Source of the DNA: an uncultured Comamonas sp.
GTDB lineage: Bacteria > Pseudomonadota > Gammaproteobacteria > Burkholderiales > Burkholderiaceae_C
DNA: 64,000 bases
Assembly: GCA_947306475.1 (NCBI GenBank)
Contig: CAMZGS010000002.1
Coordinates: 186,001-250,000, forward strand
Direction of reading: 5' to 3'
In this document: in pieces, positions 33,409 through 42,971 of the stretch
Layout: each line of letters begins with the position of its first letter
Position numbering within the stretch: position 1 is the stretch's first letter
Notes under the pieces: generated by a model
What the model was told of the DNA's origin: nothing
Database searches by the model: none
What the model saw: only the letters and a program-made list of their open reading frames with translations
Made by a program: the position numbers and the translations under genes

Positions 33409-33599
33409 GGTGAGGTCTCCAGTGGGGTTGAACATGGGCGCAAGTGTCCCCATTCGGCATGCAAAAAGTGCCGGATATTGCGTAGTGGCTGGGTTTTTAG
33501 GACAGTAAGTATCGATATCCGATACTTTTTGCTGGCAGGCAGGGGCTGTGCTGCCGCACTGCCTGCTGTTTTCGGGGGGCGGAGGCTGGGCGTGCGCGC

Positions 33600-35522
33600 C
33601 TATTGCTGCAGCAGCTGCGCCACGCGCGCTTGCAGCACGGCGGGGGTGACGTCCTGGGGCGGTAGCGGCGCGCCCACGTTCAGGCCCACGCGGTTGAACA
33701 TGCCGCGCCTGAAGGGCCGCACCATGGCGCCATTGCGCTCGATGCGGCTGAAGAACGAACCCCACAGCCCCGTGAGTGCCATGGGCACGGTCGGCACCTG
33801 CAGCCCTTCCTTGCTGGCGCGGCGCAGGATTTTGACCACGCCGCCCTTGAAGGCTTGCAACTGGCCGTCGCGCGTCAGACCCCCTTCGGGGAAGATGCCC
33901 AGCAGTTCGCCCTCGGCCAGCACCTGCTGGGCGGTATCGAAGGCGCGCTCATAGGCCTCGGGGTCTTCGCTGTGCGGGGCAATCGGGATGCACTTGGCCA
34001 GGCGAAACACCCAGCCCAGCACCGGCACGCGAAAGATGCGGTGGTCCATCAAAAAGCGAATGGGGCGCGGGCTGGCAGCCATGAGCAGCACGGCATCGAC
34101 AAAGCTGACATGGTTGGCCACCAAGACGGCGGGGCCACTGGTGGGGATGTGCGCATCACCGTGTACGTGGTAGCGGTACACCAGACGCGAGAGCACCCAG
34201 GCGATAAAGCGCAGAACGTATTCCGGCACCAGCATAAAGATGTGAAAACTCACCACCGCATTGGCCAGACCCAGCAGCAAAAAGATCTGCGGGATGCTGC
34301 AGCCAGCGCCCAGCAACAGGCCAACGATGAGGCTGCTGGCAATCATGAACAGCGCGTTCAGGATGTTGTTGGCGGCAATGATGCGCGCGCGGTGCGTGGG
34401 GGCGCTGCGCAGCTGGATCAGGGCATACATCGGCACGCTGTACAGGCCGACAAACAGGCTGACCAGCAGCAAATCCAGCAGCACGCGCCAGTGCCCGGGC
34501 TGGCTGAGGAAGGCGCTTACGCCCAGGGCCGCATCGCCTGCCACGGGCAGGTGGCGCGTGGCGAAGTACAGGTCGATGGCAAACACCGTCATGCCGATGG
34601 CACCCACAGGCACCAGGCCGATTTCCACATGGCGGTGGGAGAATTTCTCGCACAGCAGCGAGCCAGCGCCCACGCCCACCGAGAACACCACCAGCAGCAG
34701 CGAGGCCACATGCTCATTGCCGTGCAGCACTTCCTTGGCAAAGGCGGGGAAGTTGGCCAGAAACACCGCGCCAAAGAACCACATCCACGAAATGCCCAGC
34801 AGTGAGCGAAACACCGCCACCTGCTGGCGCGCCAATTGCAGGTTGCGCCAAGTTTCAGAAAACGGGTTCCAGTTGATGCGCAGTTGCGGCGCGGTGGGCG
34901 CTTGCGTGGGGATGGCCTGGGCACTCAGGCGCCCTAAGAGGGCCAGCGCCAGGCAGGCCAGCGCCACGGCTGTGTGCCCCACATCGGGCAGGGCCACCAA
35001 GAGGCCCCCGGCCACATTGCCTAGCAGGATGGCGACAAAGGTGCCCATCTCCACCATGCCGTTGCCGCCGGTCAGTTCGCGCTCATTGAGCACCTGGGGC
35101 AGGTAGGCGTATTTGACCGGGCCAAACAGCGTCGAATGCAGCCCCATCAAAAACACGCAGCCCAGCAGCAGCGGCACCTGCGCTGCCCAAAAGCCCCAGG
35201 CGGCCAGCGCCATGATGGCAATTTCTAGGTTCTTCACCAGCCGGATGAGCTGCGTCTTGTTGTACTTGTCGGCCAACTGCCCGCTGGTGGCAGAAAACAG
35301 CAGAAACGGCAGGATAAACAGCGCCCCAATCACCAGCCCGGCCTGCGCAGCGGGCAGCCACGACACCGAGAGCTGGTAGGTCACCATCACCGTGAAGGCG
35401 AACTTGAACAGGTTGTCGTTGGCCGCACCGGCAAACTGCGTCCAGAAAAATGGCGCAAAGCGGCGCTGACGCAGCAGGGCAAACTGGCTGGGCGGTTGGG
35501 TGGTGGGGGGCGGTGTGGTCAT
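33600..35522 (-). CDS. MFS transporter fused to 1-acylglycerol-3-phosphate acyltransferase (LplT-PlsC type)
   Basis: 640 residues in two parts. Residues about 12-400 form a 10-12-helix major facilitator (FFWTQFAGAANDNLFKFAFT and SGQLADKYNKTQLI are LplT-like). Residues about 425-635 are a PlsC acyltransferase with the catalytic NHxxxxD (NHVSFVD) and FPEGG motifs. LplT flips lysophospholipid inward and the acyltransferase re-acylates it; in Aas-type three-part fusions an AMP-binding ligase would follow, and it is missing here. Likely a lysophospholipid-recycling inner-membrane protein. Confidence 0.9.
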   Translation of the reverse strand: MTTPPPTTQPPSQFALLRQRRFAPFFWTQFAGAANDNLFKFAFTVMVTYQLSVSWLPAAQAGLVIGALFILPFLLFSATSGQLADKYNKTQLIRLVKNLEIAIMALAAWGFWAAQVPLLLGCVFLMGLHSTLFGPVKYAYLPQVLNERELTGGNGMVEMGTFVAILLGNVAGGLLVALPDVGHTAVALACLALALLGRLSAQAIPTQAPTAPQLRINWNPFSETWRNLQLARQQVAVFRSLLGISWMWFFGAVFLANFPAFAKEVLHGNEHVASLLLVVFSVGVGAGSLLCEKFSHRHVEIGLVPVGAIGMTVFAIDLYFATRHLPVAGDAALGVSAFLSQPGHWRVLLDLLLVSLFVGLYSVPMYALIQLRSAPTHRARIIAANNILNALFMIASSLIVGLLLGAGCSIPQIFLLLGLANAVVSFHIFMLVPEYVLRFIAWVLSRLVYRYHVHGDAHIPTSGPAVLVANHVSFVDAVLLMAASPRPIRFLMDHRIFRVPVLGWVFRLAKCIPIAPHSEDPEAYERAFDTAQQVLAEGELLGIFPEGGLTRDGQLQAFKGGVVKILRRASKEGLQVPTVPMALTGLWGSFFSRIERNGAMVRPFRRGMFNRVGLNVGAPLPPQDVTPAVLQARVAQLLQQ

Positions 35523-35727
35523 GGCAGCAAAGGTGCAGACAATGGTCTGAAAAGTGCGGAAAAGTGAAAGGCGCGGGCTGCAGAGCCTAACGGGATTTCA
35601 CCGCTGGCAGGGCGTGCGCTGTACCGGTGCCACTGTGCCGCTGCCGGACCACAAATGGTGTCGAAAAATAGACTTGTATCGGTTTTGACCGCTAAAGGTA
35701 TCAGGAAACGATGCCAGAATGCCCGCC

Positions 35728-36459
35728 ATGAGTACCACCGCCGACCTTGTTGCCCAAATCAAACTGGCCCTGAAAGCCGCGCACATGACCTATGCTGACC
35801 TGGCGCGCGAGCTGGATATGGCCGAATCCAGCGTCAAGCGCATGCTGGCCAGGGGCGACATGCCGCTGTCGCGCATCGACGCCATCTGCCGTGCGCTGAA
35901 GATGGACTTTGCCGAGCTGGCCCAGCGCGTGGCTGAGGCGCAGCCGCTGCTCTCTGAACTGACCCTGGAGCAGGAGCGCGCCGTGGTGGCCGATGAAAAG
36001 CTGCTGCTGGTGGCGGTGAATGTGCTCAGCCAATGGACGCCTGAGCAAATGACCAGCACTTATCGCTTGACCGAAGCCGAGGTGGTCAAGTACCTGGCGC
36101 AGCTGGACCGCATCGGCATCATTGAACTCAAGCCCGGCAACCGCTACCGCCTGAAGCTGGCCAAGACGTTTCGCTGGCGCCCGCATGGGCCGGTGATGCA
36201 GTTTTTCCAGGAGCATGTGGTGCTGGACTACTTTGGCGGCGGCTTTGACGGCCACGGCGAAGGCCTGCTGCTGGTGCATGGCAGCATCGCCAGCGCGGTG
36301 GCCCCCAGCTTTATCGAGCGCCTGCAGCGCGTGGCCCAGGACTTTGCCCAGCAGCACCAAAGCGACCAGAAACTGCCCGCCAGCCAGCGCCGAGGCTACA
36401 CCCTGGTGCTGGGCATGCGCGACTGGGAGCTGCAGGCGTTTGCGCGGCTGCGCAGGTGA
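35728..36459 (+). CDS. XRE-family transcriptional regulator
   Basis: 243-residue regulator with an N-terminal Cro/CI helix-turn-helix (about residues 8-60; MTYADLARELDMAESSVKRML is the HTH) and a C-terminal region of about 170 residues without a recognised ligand domain, containing PGNRYRLKLAKTFRWRP. Divergent to the MFS-PlsC gene. The ATG at 35728 was chosen; an alternative at 35719 is in frame. A six-codon ORF beginning at 35711 after AGGAAA overlaps this start (ATGA) and may attenuate translation. Confidence 0.85.
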   Translation: MSTTADLVAQIKLALKAAHMTYADLARELDMAESSVKRMLARGDMPLSRIDAICRALKMDFAELAQRVAEAQPLLSELTLEQERAVVADEKLLLVAVNVLSQWTPEQMTSTYRLTEAEVVKYLAQLDRIGIIELKPGNRYRLKLAKTFRWRPHGPVMQFFQEHVVLDYFGGGFDGHGEGLLLVHGSIASAVAPSFIERLQRVAQDFAQQHQSDQKLPASQRRGYTLVLGMRDWELQAFARLRR

Positions 36460-36549
36460 GGCAGGGCGAGGGCGGTTGGCGCTGGGTCTAGAATCCAGGG
36501 ATTTTTTGCCACCTTCCATTGCCAGTTCTGCGTTGGCAGCTATAAATTT

Positions 36550-37641
36550 ATGCAAAACCTCACCCCATCTTCTGTGGCCGGGCAAGCCGCCTGCTTGGCC
36601 CCGGTGGCCGATGTGCACGATGCCGGTCTGCAGGCGCGTGTGCAGCATCAGCTCGATATCAAGACCAAGCCGCAAGGCTCGCTGGGGCGGCTGGAGGCGC
36701 TGGCGTTGCGCATCGCCTGCATTCTGGGTACCGAATCGCCCGTGCTGCAGCAGCCGCAGATGCTGGTGTTCGCCGCTGACCACGGGCTGGCGGCGCGTGG
36801 GGTGTCGGCCTATCCCACGGATGTGACGTGGCAGATGGTGCAGAACTTTCTGGCCGGGGGTGCGGCGGTGAGTGTGCTGGCGCGTCAGCACGGGCTGGAT
36901 CTGCATGTGATCGACTGCGGTGTGGCGCGCGATTTGCAGGCATCGGCCGATTGGCAGCCCGGCCAGCCGCGCCTGTGGGCGTGCAAGGTGGCCTATGGCA
37001 CGCAAGACTGCAGTCAAGGCCCAGCCATGACGCTGGCGCAGTGCCTGCAGGCCATGGAGCATGGCGCACAGGTGGTGCGTCAGTTGCCGGGCAATGCGGT
37101 ACTGCTGGGGGAAATGGGCATTGGCAATACGTCGAGTGCAGCGCTGATTTCCGCGCGCCTGTGCGGGTTGCCGATTGAGCAGGTCACCGGCATGGGCACG
37201 GGGTTGAGCCCTGAGGGGGTGCAACGCAAGCTGGCGGTGCTGCGCCAGGTGCTTGAGCGGCATGCGGGCGTGGAGCAGCCCCTGGACGTGCTGGCCGCGC
37301 TGGGCGGCTTTGAGGTGGCGGCCATGGTGGGCGCGGTGCTGCAGGCGGCGCGCCAGCGGCGGGTGGTGCTGGTCGATGGCTTTATCACCACGGCGGCGGT
37401 GCTGGTGGCAGCGCGCCTGCAGCCGCAGGTGCTGCAGCGCTGTGTGTTTGCCCATTGCTCGGGTGAGCCGGGGCATGCGCTGGTGTTGCGCGCGCTGGGC
37501 GCGCAGGCGCTGCTGGACTGGCAGCTGCGCCTGGGCGAAGGCTCGGGCGCGGCGCTGGCCTGGCCGCTGTTGCCTGCGGCGTGTGCCATCCTGCGTGAGA
37601 TGGCCAGCTTTGCCGAGGCGGGCGTGGCCGAAAAAAGCTAG
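36550..37641 (+). CDS. cobT: Nicotinate-nucleotide-dimethylbenzimidazole phosphoribosyltransferase
   Basis: Makes alpha-ribazole phosphate for the lower ligand of cobalamin. The 363 residues show the nicotinate/phosphate-site FAADHGLAARGVSAYP region (about 75-90), GEMGIGNTSSAAL (about 187-199) and the C-terminal LGEGSGAALA (about 325-334) with the catalytic Glu. Length normal. Adjacent cob genes are not in the window. Its stop overlaps the end of the convergent nth gene by 4 bp. Confidence 0.95.
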   Translation: MQNLTPSSVAGQAACLAPVADVHDAGLQARVQHQLDIKTKPQGSLGRLEALALRIACILGTESPVLQQPQMLVFAADHGLAARGVSAYPTDVTWQMVQNFLAGGAAVSVLARQHGLDLHVIDCGVARDLQASADWQPGQPRLWACKVAYGTQDCSQGPAMTLAQCLQAMEHGAQVVRQLPGNAVLLGEMGIGNTSSAALISARLCGLPIEQVTGMGTGLSPEGVQRKLAVLRQVLERHAGVEQPLDVLAALGGFEVAAMVGAVLQAARQRRVVLVDGFITTAAVLVAARLQPQVLQRCVFAHCSGEPGHALVLRALGAQALLDWQLRLGEGSGAALAWPLLPAACAILREMASFAEAGVAEKS

Positions 37642-38306
37642 GCTGCCTTGCTGCGCCGCACGGCCCTGGCAGGCGCTGGGGTCTTGGGCTTGAAGTCGCA
37701 GTAGGCGGCGACGCTGCACTCCCAGCAGCGCGGCGTGCGTGCCTGGCAGACGTAGCGGCCCAGCAGGATCAGCCAGTGGTGGGCGTGCTGCAGGTACTCC
37801 TTGGGGATGCGCTTGAGCAGGCCTTGCTCCACCTCCAGGGGCGTGGCGCCGGGGGCCAGTCCGGTGCGGTTGCCGACGCGGAAGATGTGCGTATCCACTG
37901 CCATGGTGGGCTGACCGAAGGCGACGTTGAGCACCACGTTGGCGGTCTTGCGGCCCACGCCGGGCAGTTGTTCCAGGGCTTCGCGCGTGTCGGGTACTTC
38001 GCCGTTGTGGCGCTCCAGCAGGATCTGGCAGGTCTGCAGCAGGTGCCGGGCCTTGCTGCGGTACAGGCCAATGGTCTGGATGTAGCTCTCCAGCCCTTCC
38101 TGCCCCAGCGCCAGCATGGCTTGTGGCGTGTTGGCCACGGCAAACAGCTTGCGTGTGGCCTTGTTGACGCCGACGTCGGTGGCCTGGGCGGAGAGCAGCA
38201 CGGCGGTGAGCAGTTCGAAGTTGTTGCTGTACTCCAGCTCGGTGCGCGGGTGGGGGTTGGCGGCCTGCAATGTCGCAAAAAAAGCACAGATGTCTGATTT
38301 TTTCAT
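37638..38306 (-). CDS. nth: Endonuclease III
   Basis: DNA glycosylase/AP-lyase for oxidised pyrimidines. The 222 residues have the helix-hairpin-helix LPGVGRKTAN with catalytic K120, the Asp of VDTHIFRV (D138) and four [4Fe-4S] cysteines at 187, 194, 197 and 203, exactly the E. coli numbering, which supports the ATG at 38306 over the ATG four codons upstream. Convergent with cobT. Confidence 0.95.
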   Translation of the reverse strand: MKKSDICAFFATLQAANPHPRTELEYSNNFELLTAVLLSAQATDVGVNKATRKLFAVANTPQAMLALGQEGLESYIQTIGLYRSKARHLLQTCQILLERHNGEVPDTREALEQLPGVGRKTANVVLNVAFGQPTMAVDTHIFRVGNRTGLAPGATPLEVEQGLLKRIPKEYLQHAHHWLILLGRYVCQARTPRCWECSVAAYCDFKPKTPAPARAVRRSKAA

Positions 38307-38378
38307 GGTGGGGGGCATTGTCGAGCAAGAGTGATGCATCCTTGCCGGCGATTTAAGATGTAACCATCTGCCGCGCAA

Positions 38379-38543
38379 GCGGCGTGACCGGACCCGCGAG
38401 CACGACCCTTGATGCGTCGTTGCGCAGCCTTGTCGTACTACTGGGCACTGCCTGCGGCTTCGTGCCTCGTCTCAACCGCAAATCTTCGATTTGCCGGGTT
38501 GTGTTGGCGGCTCTTATTGTTTTCGTATCGGAAAGAGATCGGC
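38379..38543. other. Short intergenic region with a small hairpin
   Basis: Divergent space between nth and the aminotransferase. Contains a hairpin CGCAAATC/GATTTGCC (loop TTC) near 38475-38495 that may be a transcriptional or RNA signal. The open frame through it lacks similarity to anything. Confidence 0.4.
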
Positions 38544-39746
38544 ATGCATATTGAACAACTGGCCAGGCGTTTGGACAGGGTGGAAACATCGGCTATTCGG
38601 GAACTGTTCAAACTGCTGGGCAAGCCCGGCATCATCAGCTTTGCCGGGGGCTTCCCCGACAGCGCGCTGTTTGACGTTGCGGGGCTGCAGGCCGCCAGTC
38701 AGCAGGTGCTGGAGCAGGAGCCGGGCGCGGCCCTGCAATACGGTGCCACCGAGGGCTATGAGCCGCTGCGCCAGCAGATTGCCCAGCTCATGCACAGCAA
38801 GGGCGTGTCCGGTCTGGCTGCGCAGGAGCTGATTGTGACCACCGGCAGCCAGCAGGCGCTGGACCTGCTGGCCAAGTGCATAATCGACGAGGGCGACAAG
38901 GTCATCGTGGAAGGCCCGACCTTCCTGGCCACGATTCAGTGCTTCCGCCTGTACGGTGCCGAGGTGATCAGCGCGCCGGTCGATGGCGAGGGCGTGCAGG
39001 TGGATGTGCTGGAGCAGCTCATCGTGCAGCACAAGCCCAAGCTGATTTACACCATCCCCACCTTTGGCAACCCCAGCGGTGCCACCCTGACGCTGGAGCG
39101 CCGCAAGCGTCTGCTGGAGCTGGCCGCGCGCCATCAGGTGCTGGTGGTCGAGGACGATCCCTATGGCGATCTGTACTTTGACGCCGCGCCGCCGCCCAGC
39201 CTGCTGGCGCTGTCCGGACAGGTGCCCGGCAGCCGCGACTTTCTGGCGCACTGCGGCAGTTTGAGCAAGGTGCTCTCGCCCGGCCTGCGCATCGGCTGGC
39301 TGGTGGCGCCTGCCGAGCTGCTGGGCAAGGCGGTGATGTGCAAGCAGTTCTCCGACGCGCACACCAGCACCTTTGCCCAGGCCACGGCGGCGCGCTATTT
39401 GGCTGCAGGCCACATGCCGGCGGCGCTGGCCAGGGTGCGCAAGGTCTATGCCCAGCGCGCCCAGGTGATGATGCAGGCGCTGCGCGAGGAACTGGGCGAT
39501 GCGGTGGAGTTCACCGCGCCGCAAGGCGGTCTGTTCCTGTGGCTGCGCCTGACGGGCCAGGGCGGCAAGCTCACCGACGCCAACGCGCTGGCCAAGCGCG
39601 CCATCGAGCAGGGCGTGGCCTTTGTGCCCGGTGCGCCGTTCTTCAGCCAGAACCCCGATGTGTCCAGCCTGCGCCTGTCGTTTGCCACGGCGGACGAGGA
39701 CAAGATCCGCGAAGGCGTGCGCCGTCTGGCCAAGGCGCTGGCATGA
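38544..39746 (+). CDS. MocR/2-aminoadipate-type PLP aminotransferase
   Basis: 400-residue fold-type I aminotransferase related to LysN/2-aminoadipate aminotransferases, without an HTH domain. Marks: SFAGGFPDSALF, YGATEGYEPLRQQI (cofactor/substrate loop), VTTGSQQALDLLAKC, PTFGNPSGATL, VEDDPYGDL, GSLSKVLSPGLRIGW with the PLP Lys, and the C-terminal GGLFLWLRL. The ATG at 38544 was chosen as the family start. Stop overlaps slyX (ATGA). Confidence 0.92.
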   Translation: MHIEQLARRLDRVETSAIRELFKLLGKPGIISFAGGFPDSALFDVAGLQAASQQVLEQEPGAALQYGATEGYEPLRQQIAQLMHSKGVSGLAAQELIVTTGSQQALDLLAKCIIDEGDKVIVEGPTFLATIQCFRLYGAEVISAPVDGEGVQVDVLEQLIVQHKPKLIYTIPTFGNPSGATLTLERRKRLLELAARHQVLVVEDDPYGDLYFDAAPPPSLLALSGQVPGSRDFLAHCGSLSKVLSPGLRIGWLVAPAELLGKAVMCKQFSDAHTSTFAQATAARYLAAGHMPAALARVRKVYAQRAQVMMQALREELGDAVEFTAPQGGLFLWLRLTGQGGKLTDANALAKRAIEQGVAFVPGAPFFSQNPDVSSLRLSFATADEDKIREGVRRLAKALA

Positions 39747-39979
39747 GTGCTCGCAGCAGCGACGTTTCCCCAGCAGAACTGCTGGCGCGCATCGAGGCAC
39801 TGGAGGTCAAGGCCAGCTACAGCGAGGATTTGCTGGAGACGCTGAACTTGACTGTCTATCGCCAGCAGCAGGCCATCGATGCACTGGTGCAGGAGCTGCG
39901 CCAGTTGCGCCAGCAACTGCCCGAAGCCGGGCAACAGGCCCCGCGCAGCCTGCGCGATGAGTTGCCACCCCATTATTAG
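39743..39979 (+). CDS. slyX: SlyX-like coiled-coil protein
   Basis: 78-residue SlyX family protein. A helical coiled-coil core (about 14-55; IEALEVKASYSEDLLETLN) is followed by a Pro-rich end PPHY, the family's conserved tail. Translation overlaps the aminotransferase stop (ATGA), so it is coupled. Function of SlyX is unknown. Confidence 0.85.
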   Translation: MSARSSDVSPAELLARIEALEVKASYSEDLLETLNLTVYRQQQAIDALVQELRQLRQQLPEAGQQAPRSLRDELPPHY

Positions 39980-40059
39980 TAGCTTGTAGCGCTGAACAGC
40001 CAAGGATCTCAGGTGAGAAATTGCCTGAGATCCTTGTTTTGCAAGCGCCAGCAGCTATG
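39979..40059 (+). terminator. Hairpin-family element, terminator-like
   Basis: Outer arms AGCTTGTAGCGCTG and GCGCCAGCAGCTAT enclose a perfect 12-bp stem AAGGATCTCAGG/CCTGAGATCCTT (40002-40013 with 40024-40035). Nearly the same element occurs at 42864. Confidence 0.65.
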
Positions 40060-40086
40060 AAAAATGAAAGAACTGAGGAGAGCGCG

Positions 40087-42813
40087 TTGGAGAAGGGTAT
40101 TCGCTCGCGCCTGATGTCTTTCAGGTCCAGTCCCGTATTCAAGCTGCCGCGCGCCATGTGGCGCCGGGTGTTCATCGTGTGGACGATCCTGCTGGGGCTG
40201 ATTGCGGTGTACTGGGTGCAGCTGTATGTGTCACAGCAGAACGCGCTGGAGGAGGCCCGCCAGCAGGCGCGGCTGCGCGCCAGCCAGACAGCGCAGGCCC
40301 TGACGTACCAGACCGAGAGCATGCTGCGCAAGCTCAACTTCATCGTGCAGCACCTGGGTGAGCACTGGCAGGGCCAGGACGATGCCCAGATGCGCCACGT
40401 GCTGCGCATCGCCATGGATAGCGTGGCCCGGGGAACGATCCTGGAGGTGCTGATCGCCGATGCGCACGGGCAGGTGGTGTTTTCCAGCCTGCAGCCGCCC
40501 GGCCGTTTGCTGGCGCCGGTGTCGGTGGTGGATCGGGATTTTTTCCAGGCGCATCTGGGCTTCAATGAGCCGCACCTGCACATCGGCATCCCGGGGCGGC
40601 AGCACATCTTTGGTCAATGGACGGCGGAGCTGTCGCGTCCCATCCTGGATGCAGATGGCAATCTGGCCTATGTGATTGCGGCTTCGATTTCGGCGGCGCA
40701 TCTGGCAGAGGCGTTCCAGCGGGTGTTTCCCGACCCGCAGGACGTGGTCATGCTGTTCGACAGCGAGGGGCGCTACCTGACGCGCACCCACGGTCTGGAT
40801 CAGGCCATGGGGCAGCGGGTGCCTGCCGATCGGGACTTTCTGCGCTTTCCGCAGCTGCAATCGGGCGTGTACGAAGCCCGTGCTGCAGTGGACGGTGTGA
40901 TGCGCTACTACGCCTGGCAGCGCATTCCCAAGTTTCCGCTGGTGCTCAGCCTGGGGCTGGGCCGTGACAAAGTGATGGCGCCGCTGGAGCACAGCCTGCG
41001 CATGAGCCGGATCCACAACCTGATCTCCACGCTGCTGCTGTTGCTGGCTGCGGGCAGCATCACGCGCCTGGTGCTGCTGCGGGCCGTGCAGCAGCGCAAC
41101 CTGGAAAAAACCCAGCGCCGCCTGCGGCAGACCTTGCAGGCAGCGCGCGACGGGCTGTGGCACTGGGAGGTGGACAGTGGCCGGATGCACTGGGATGCGC
41201 TGTGCCACGACATGATGGGCTGGCCCCAGGGCGGGTTGCCGACCGACTACGCGCAGTGGTGCCAGCTGCTGCACCCTGACGAGCGTGTGGTGGTGCAGGC
41301 CGCGCTGGAGTGCAGCGACAGCAGCCCCCAGCGGCTGGAGTGCCGCGTGCGGGGGCACGATGGGCGCTGGCACTGGGTGGAGCTGCGTGGGCAGATGGTG
41401 ACGATGCCGGGCGGTGGGGGCAGCAGCGGGCGTGGCGCAGGCCCGGCGCAGGCCCGGCAGTTCATGGGCACGTGCAGCGACATTTCCGAGCGCGTGGCGG
41501 CGGCCCAGCTGCGTCAGGCACTGCTGGAGCGCAGCACGGCCGCCATTTTTCTGGTCACGCCCGAGCGCCGCATCCTGCACGCCAATGCCCAGGCCCGCGA
41601 GCTGTTTGCCCGACCGGGGCAGACGCTGGAGGGTACGTTCACCAGCAGTCTGCATGTGAGCGCTTCCCGCAATGCCGACATCGAGCCGTACTACGAGCAG
41701 TTGCGCACGCAGGGGCAGGCACGCCTGAAGTATCCGCTGCGCGATGCCACGGGCGCCATCCGCTGGTTCGACATGCAGGCGGTGCCCAGTCAGCCGGGCG
41801 ACCCGGAAAGCACGGTGGTCTGGACGTTGATCGACATCACCGAGGGGCACCAGGCAGCGCAGGCGCTGGAGGCGCAGCATCTGCGTCTGGTGACCTTGCT
41901 GGAACAGTTCCAGGCCGGAGTGCTGCTGGAGGATGCCGATGGCCATGTGGTCATGGCCAACTCCAGCTTGTGCCACTTGCTGGTCCTGAGGACGACGCCG
42001 GCGCAGTTGCAGGGCATCGGCCACGACAGTCTGGTGCAGCAGATCGCTTCGCAACGCGCCGCCTGGCTGGAGCTGCCGCAGCATGAGCCACAGCGCAGCC
42101 TGGAGGTGTCCGATGTGGCGCTGGGGCGTCACCTGTGGCTGCAGTGGCTGCCCATCACCCACCAGGGTGCGGCGCTGGGACAGATCTGGCTGTTGCACGA
42201 CATCACCGAGCGCAAGCTCAAGGAGCAGGAGCTGGCCACCCTGGCCAGTACCGATGCGCTGACGGGCCTGCCCAACCGGCGCAGCTTTCTGGCGATGCTG
42301 GAGCAGTACCTGGCCGTGCAGCCCACCACCCGGGCAGGTGGCGCCATCCTGGCGCTGGATGTTGATCACTTCAAGCGCGTGAACGACACCTGGGGGCATC
42401 CGGTGGGGGATCTGGTCCTCAAGCATGTGGCGCAGGTGGTGCGGCAGAACCTGCGCGCCAGCGACTATCCGGGGCGTCTGGGGGGCGAGGAGTTCTGTGT
42501 GCTGGTGCGTCATGCCACGAAGCAGGATGCTGTGCAGTTGGCAGAGCGCATCCGCCAGGCCCTGGCCAGTCAGCCTGCGCCGGTGGGGGCGGAAGTGGAG
42601 GGCGGCCAGGTCCAGGTCACGATCAGCATCGGCGTGGCTGCCCTGACGGGGCAGGAAAGCCATGTGGCCATGGCCCAGGCCGACAAGGCCCTGTACCAGG
42701 CCAAGTCCACGGGGCGCAACCGGGTGTGCCTGGCGGACGGTGGGGCAGCAGGTGTGCCCGACGCGGTGGACGCAGCAGAGGATGCTGCAGGCGCGGGGGA
42801 GGCGGCCTCCTAG
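40087..42813 (+). CDS. Membrane sensor diguanylate cyclase (dCache-PAS-GGDEF)
   Basis: About 908 residues. Two membrane helices (about residues 28-48 and 313-333 of this start) bracket a periplasmic cache-like sensor with HLGFNEPHLHIG and YVIAAS segments. Two or three PAS-type domains follow (WHWEVDSGRMHWD; FLVTPERRILHANAQA; GVLLEDADGHVVMAN), then a C-terminal GGDEF domain: DALTGLPNRRSFLAM, and the active loop RLGGEEFCVLV, so cyclic-di-GMP synthesis is expected. TTG at 40087 was chosen as start because GAGGAG precedes it by 6 bp; ATG at 40057 or 40114 is possible. Confidence 0.9.
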   Translation: MEKGIRSRLMSFRSSPVFKLPRAMWRRVFIVWTILLGLIAVYWVQLYVSQQNALEEARQQARLRASQTAQALTYQTESMLRKLNFIVQHLGEHWQGQDDAQMRHVLRIAMDSVARGTILEVLIADAHGQVVFSSLQPPGRLLAPVSVVDRDFFQAHLGFNEPHLHIGIPGRQHIFGQWTAELSRPILDADGNLAYVIAASISAAHLAEAFQRVFPDPQDVVMLFDSEGRYLTRTHGLDQAMGQRVPADRDFLRFPQLQSGVYEARAAVDGVMRYYAWQRIPKFPLVLSLGLGRDKVMAPLEHSLRMSRIHNLISTLLLLLAAGSITRLVLLRAVQQRNLEKTQRRLRQTLQAARDGLWHWEVDSGRMHWDALCHDMMGWPQGGLPTDYAQWCQLLHPDERVVVQAALECSDSSPQRLECRVRGHDGRWHWVELRGQMVTMPGGGGSSGRGAGPAQARQFMGTCSDISERVAAAQLRQALLERSTAAIFLVTPERRILHANAQARELFARPGQTLEGTFTSSLHVSASRNADIEPYYEQLRTQGQARLKYPLRDATGAIRWFDMQAVPSQPGDPESTVVWTLIDITEGHQAAQALEAQHLRLVTLLEQFQAGVLLEDADGHVVMANSSLCHLLVLRTTPAQLQGIGHDSLVQQIASQRAAWLELPQHEPQRSLEVSDVALGRHLWLQWLPITHQGAALGQIWLLHDITERKLKEQELATLASTDALTGLPNRRSFLAMLEQYLAVQPTTRAGGAILALDVDHFKRVNDTWGHPVGDLVLKHVAQVVRQNLRASDYPGRLGGEEFCVLVRHATKQDAVQLAERIRQALASQPAPVGAEVEGGQVQVTISIGVAALTGQESHVAMAQADKALYQAKSTGRNRVCLADGGAAGVPDAVDAAEDAAGAGEAAS

Positions 42814-42863
42814 GGCCACGCAGGCCCTGCACTGACCGCGGCTGGACTTCTGCTTCATTACTG

Positions 42864-42942
42864 GTAGCTTGTAGCGCTGCATGAAAAAGGATCTCAGGCA
42901 ACTTATTGCCTGAGATCCTTGCATTACAAGCGCCAGCAGCTA
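42864..42942 (+). terminator. Hairpin-family element, terminator-like (second copy)
   Basis: Perfect stem AAGGATCTCAGG/CCTGAGATCCTT (42887-42898 with 42909-42920) within arms AGCTTGTAGCGCTG and GCGCCAGCAGCTAT, a close copy of the element at 39979. Separates the cyclase gene from the T6SS-associated minus-strand genes. Confidence 0.7.
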
Positions 42943-42971
42943 TGAAAAATGAGAAATCTGGAAAATGCGTC

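Noticed and set aside
35701..38328. 875-residue minus-strand frame opposite the regulator and cobT
   Set aside because: High-GC shadow; two clear plus-strand genes with family motifs occupy it, and nth uses another frame at its end.
40231..42924. 897-residue minus-strand frame opposite the diguanylate cyclase
   Set aside because: Shadow of the GGDEF gene; Gln/His/Leu-rich, no motifs.
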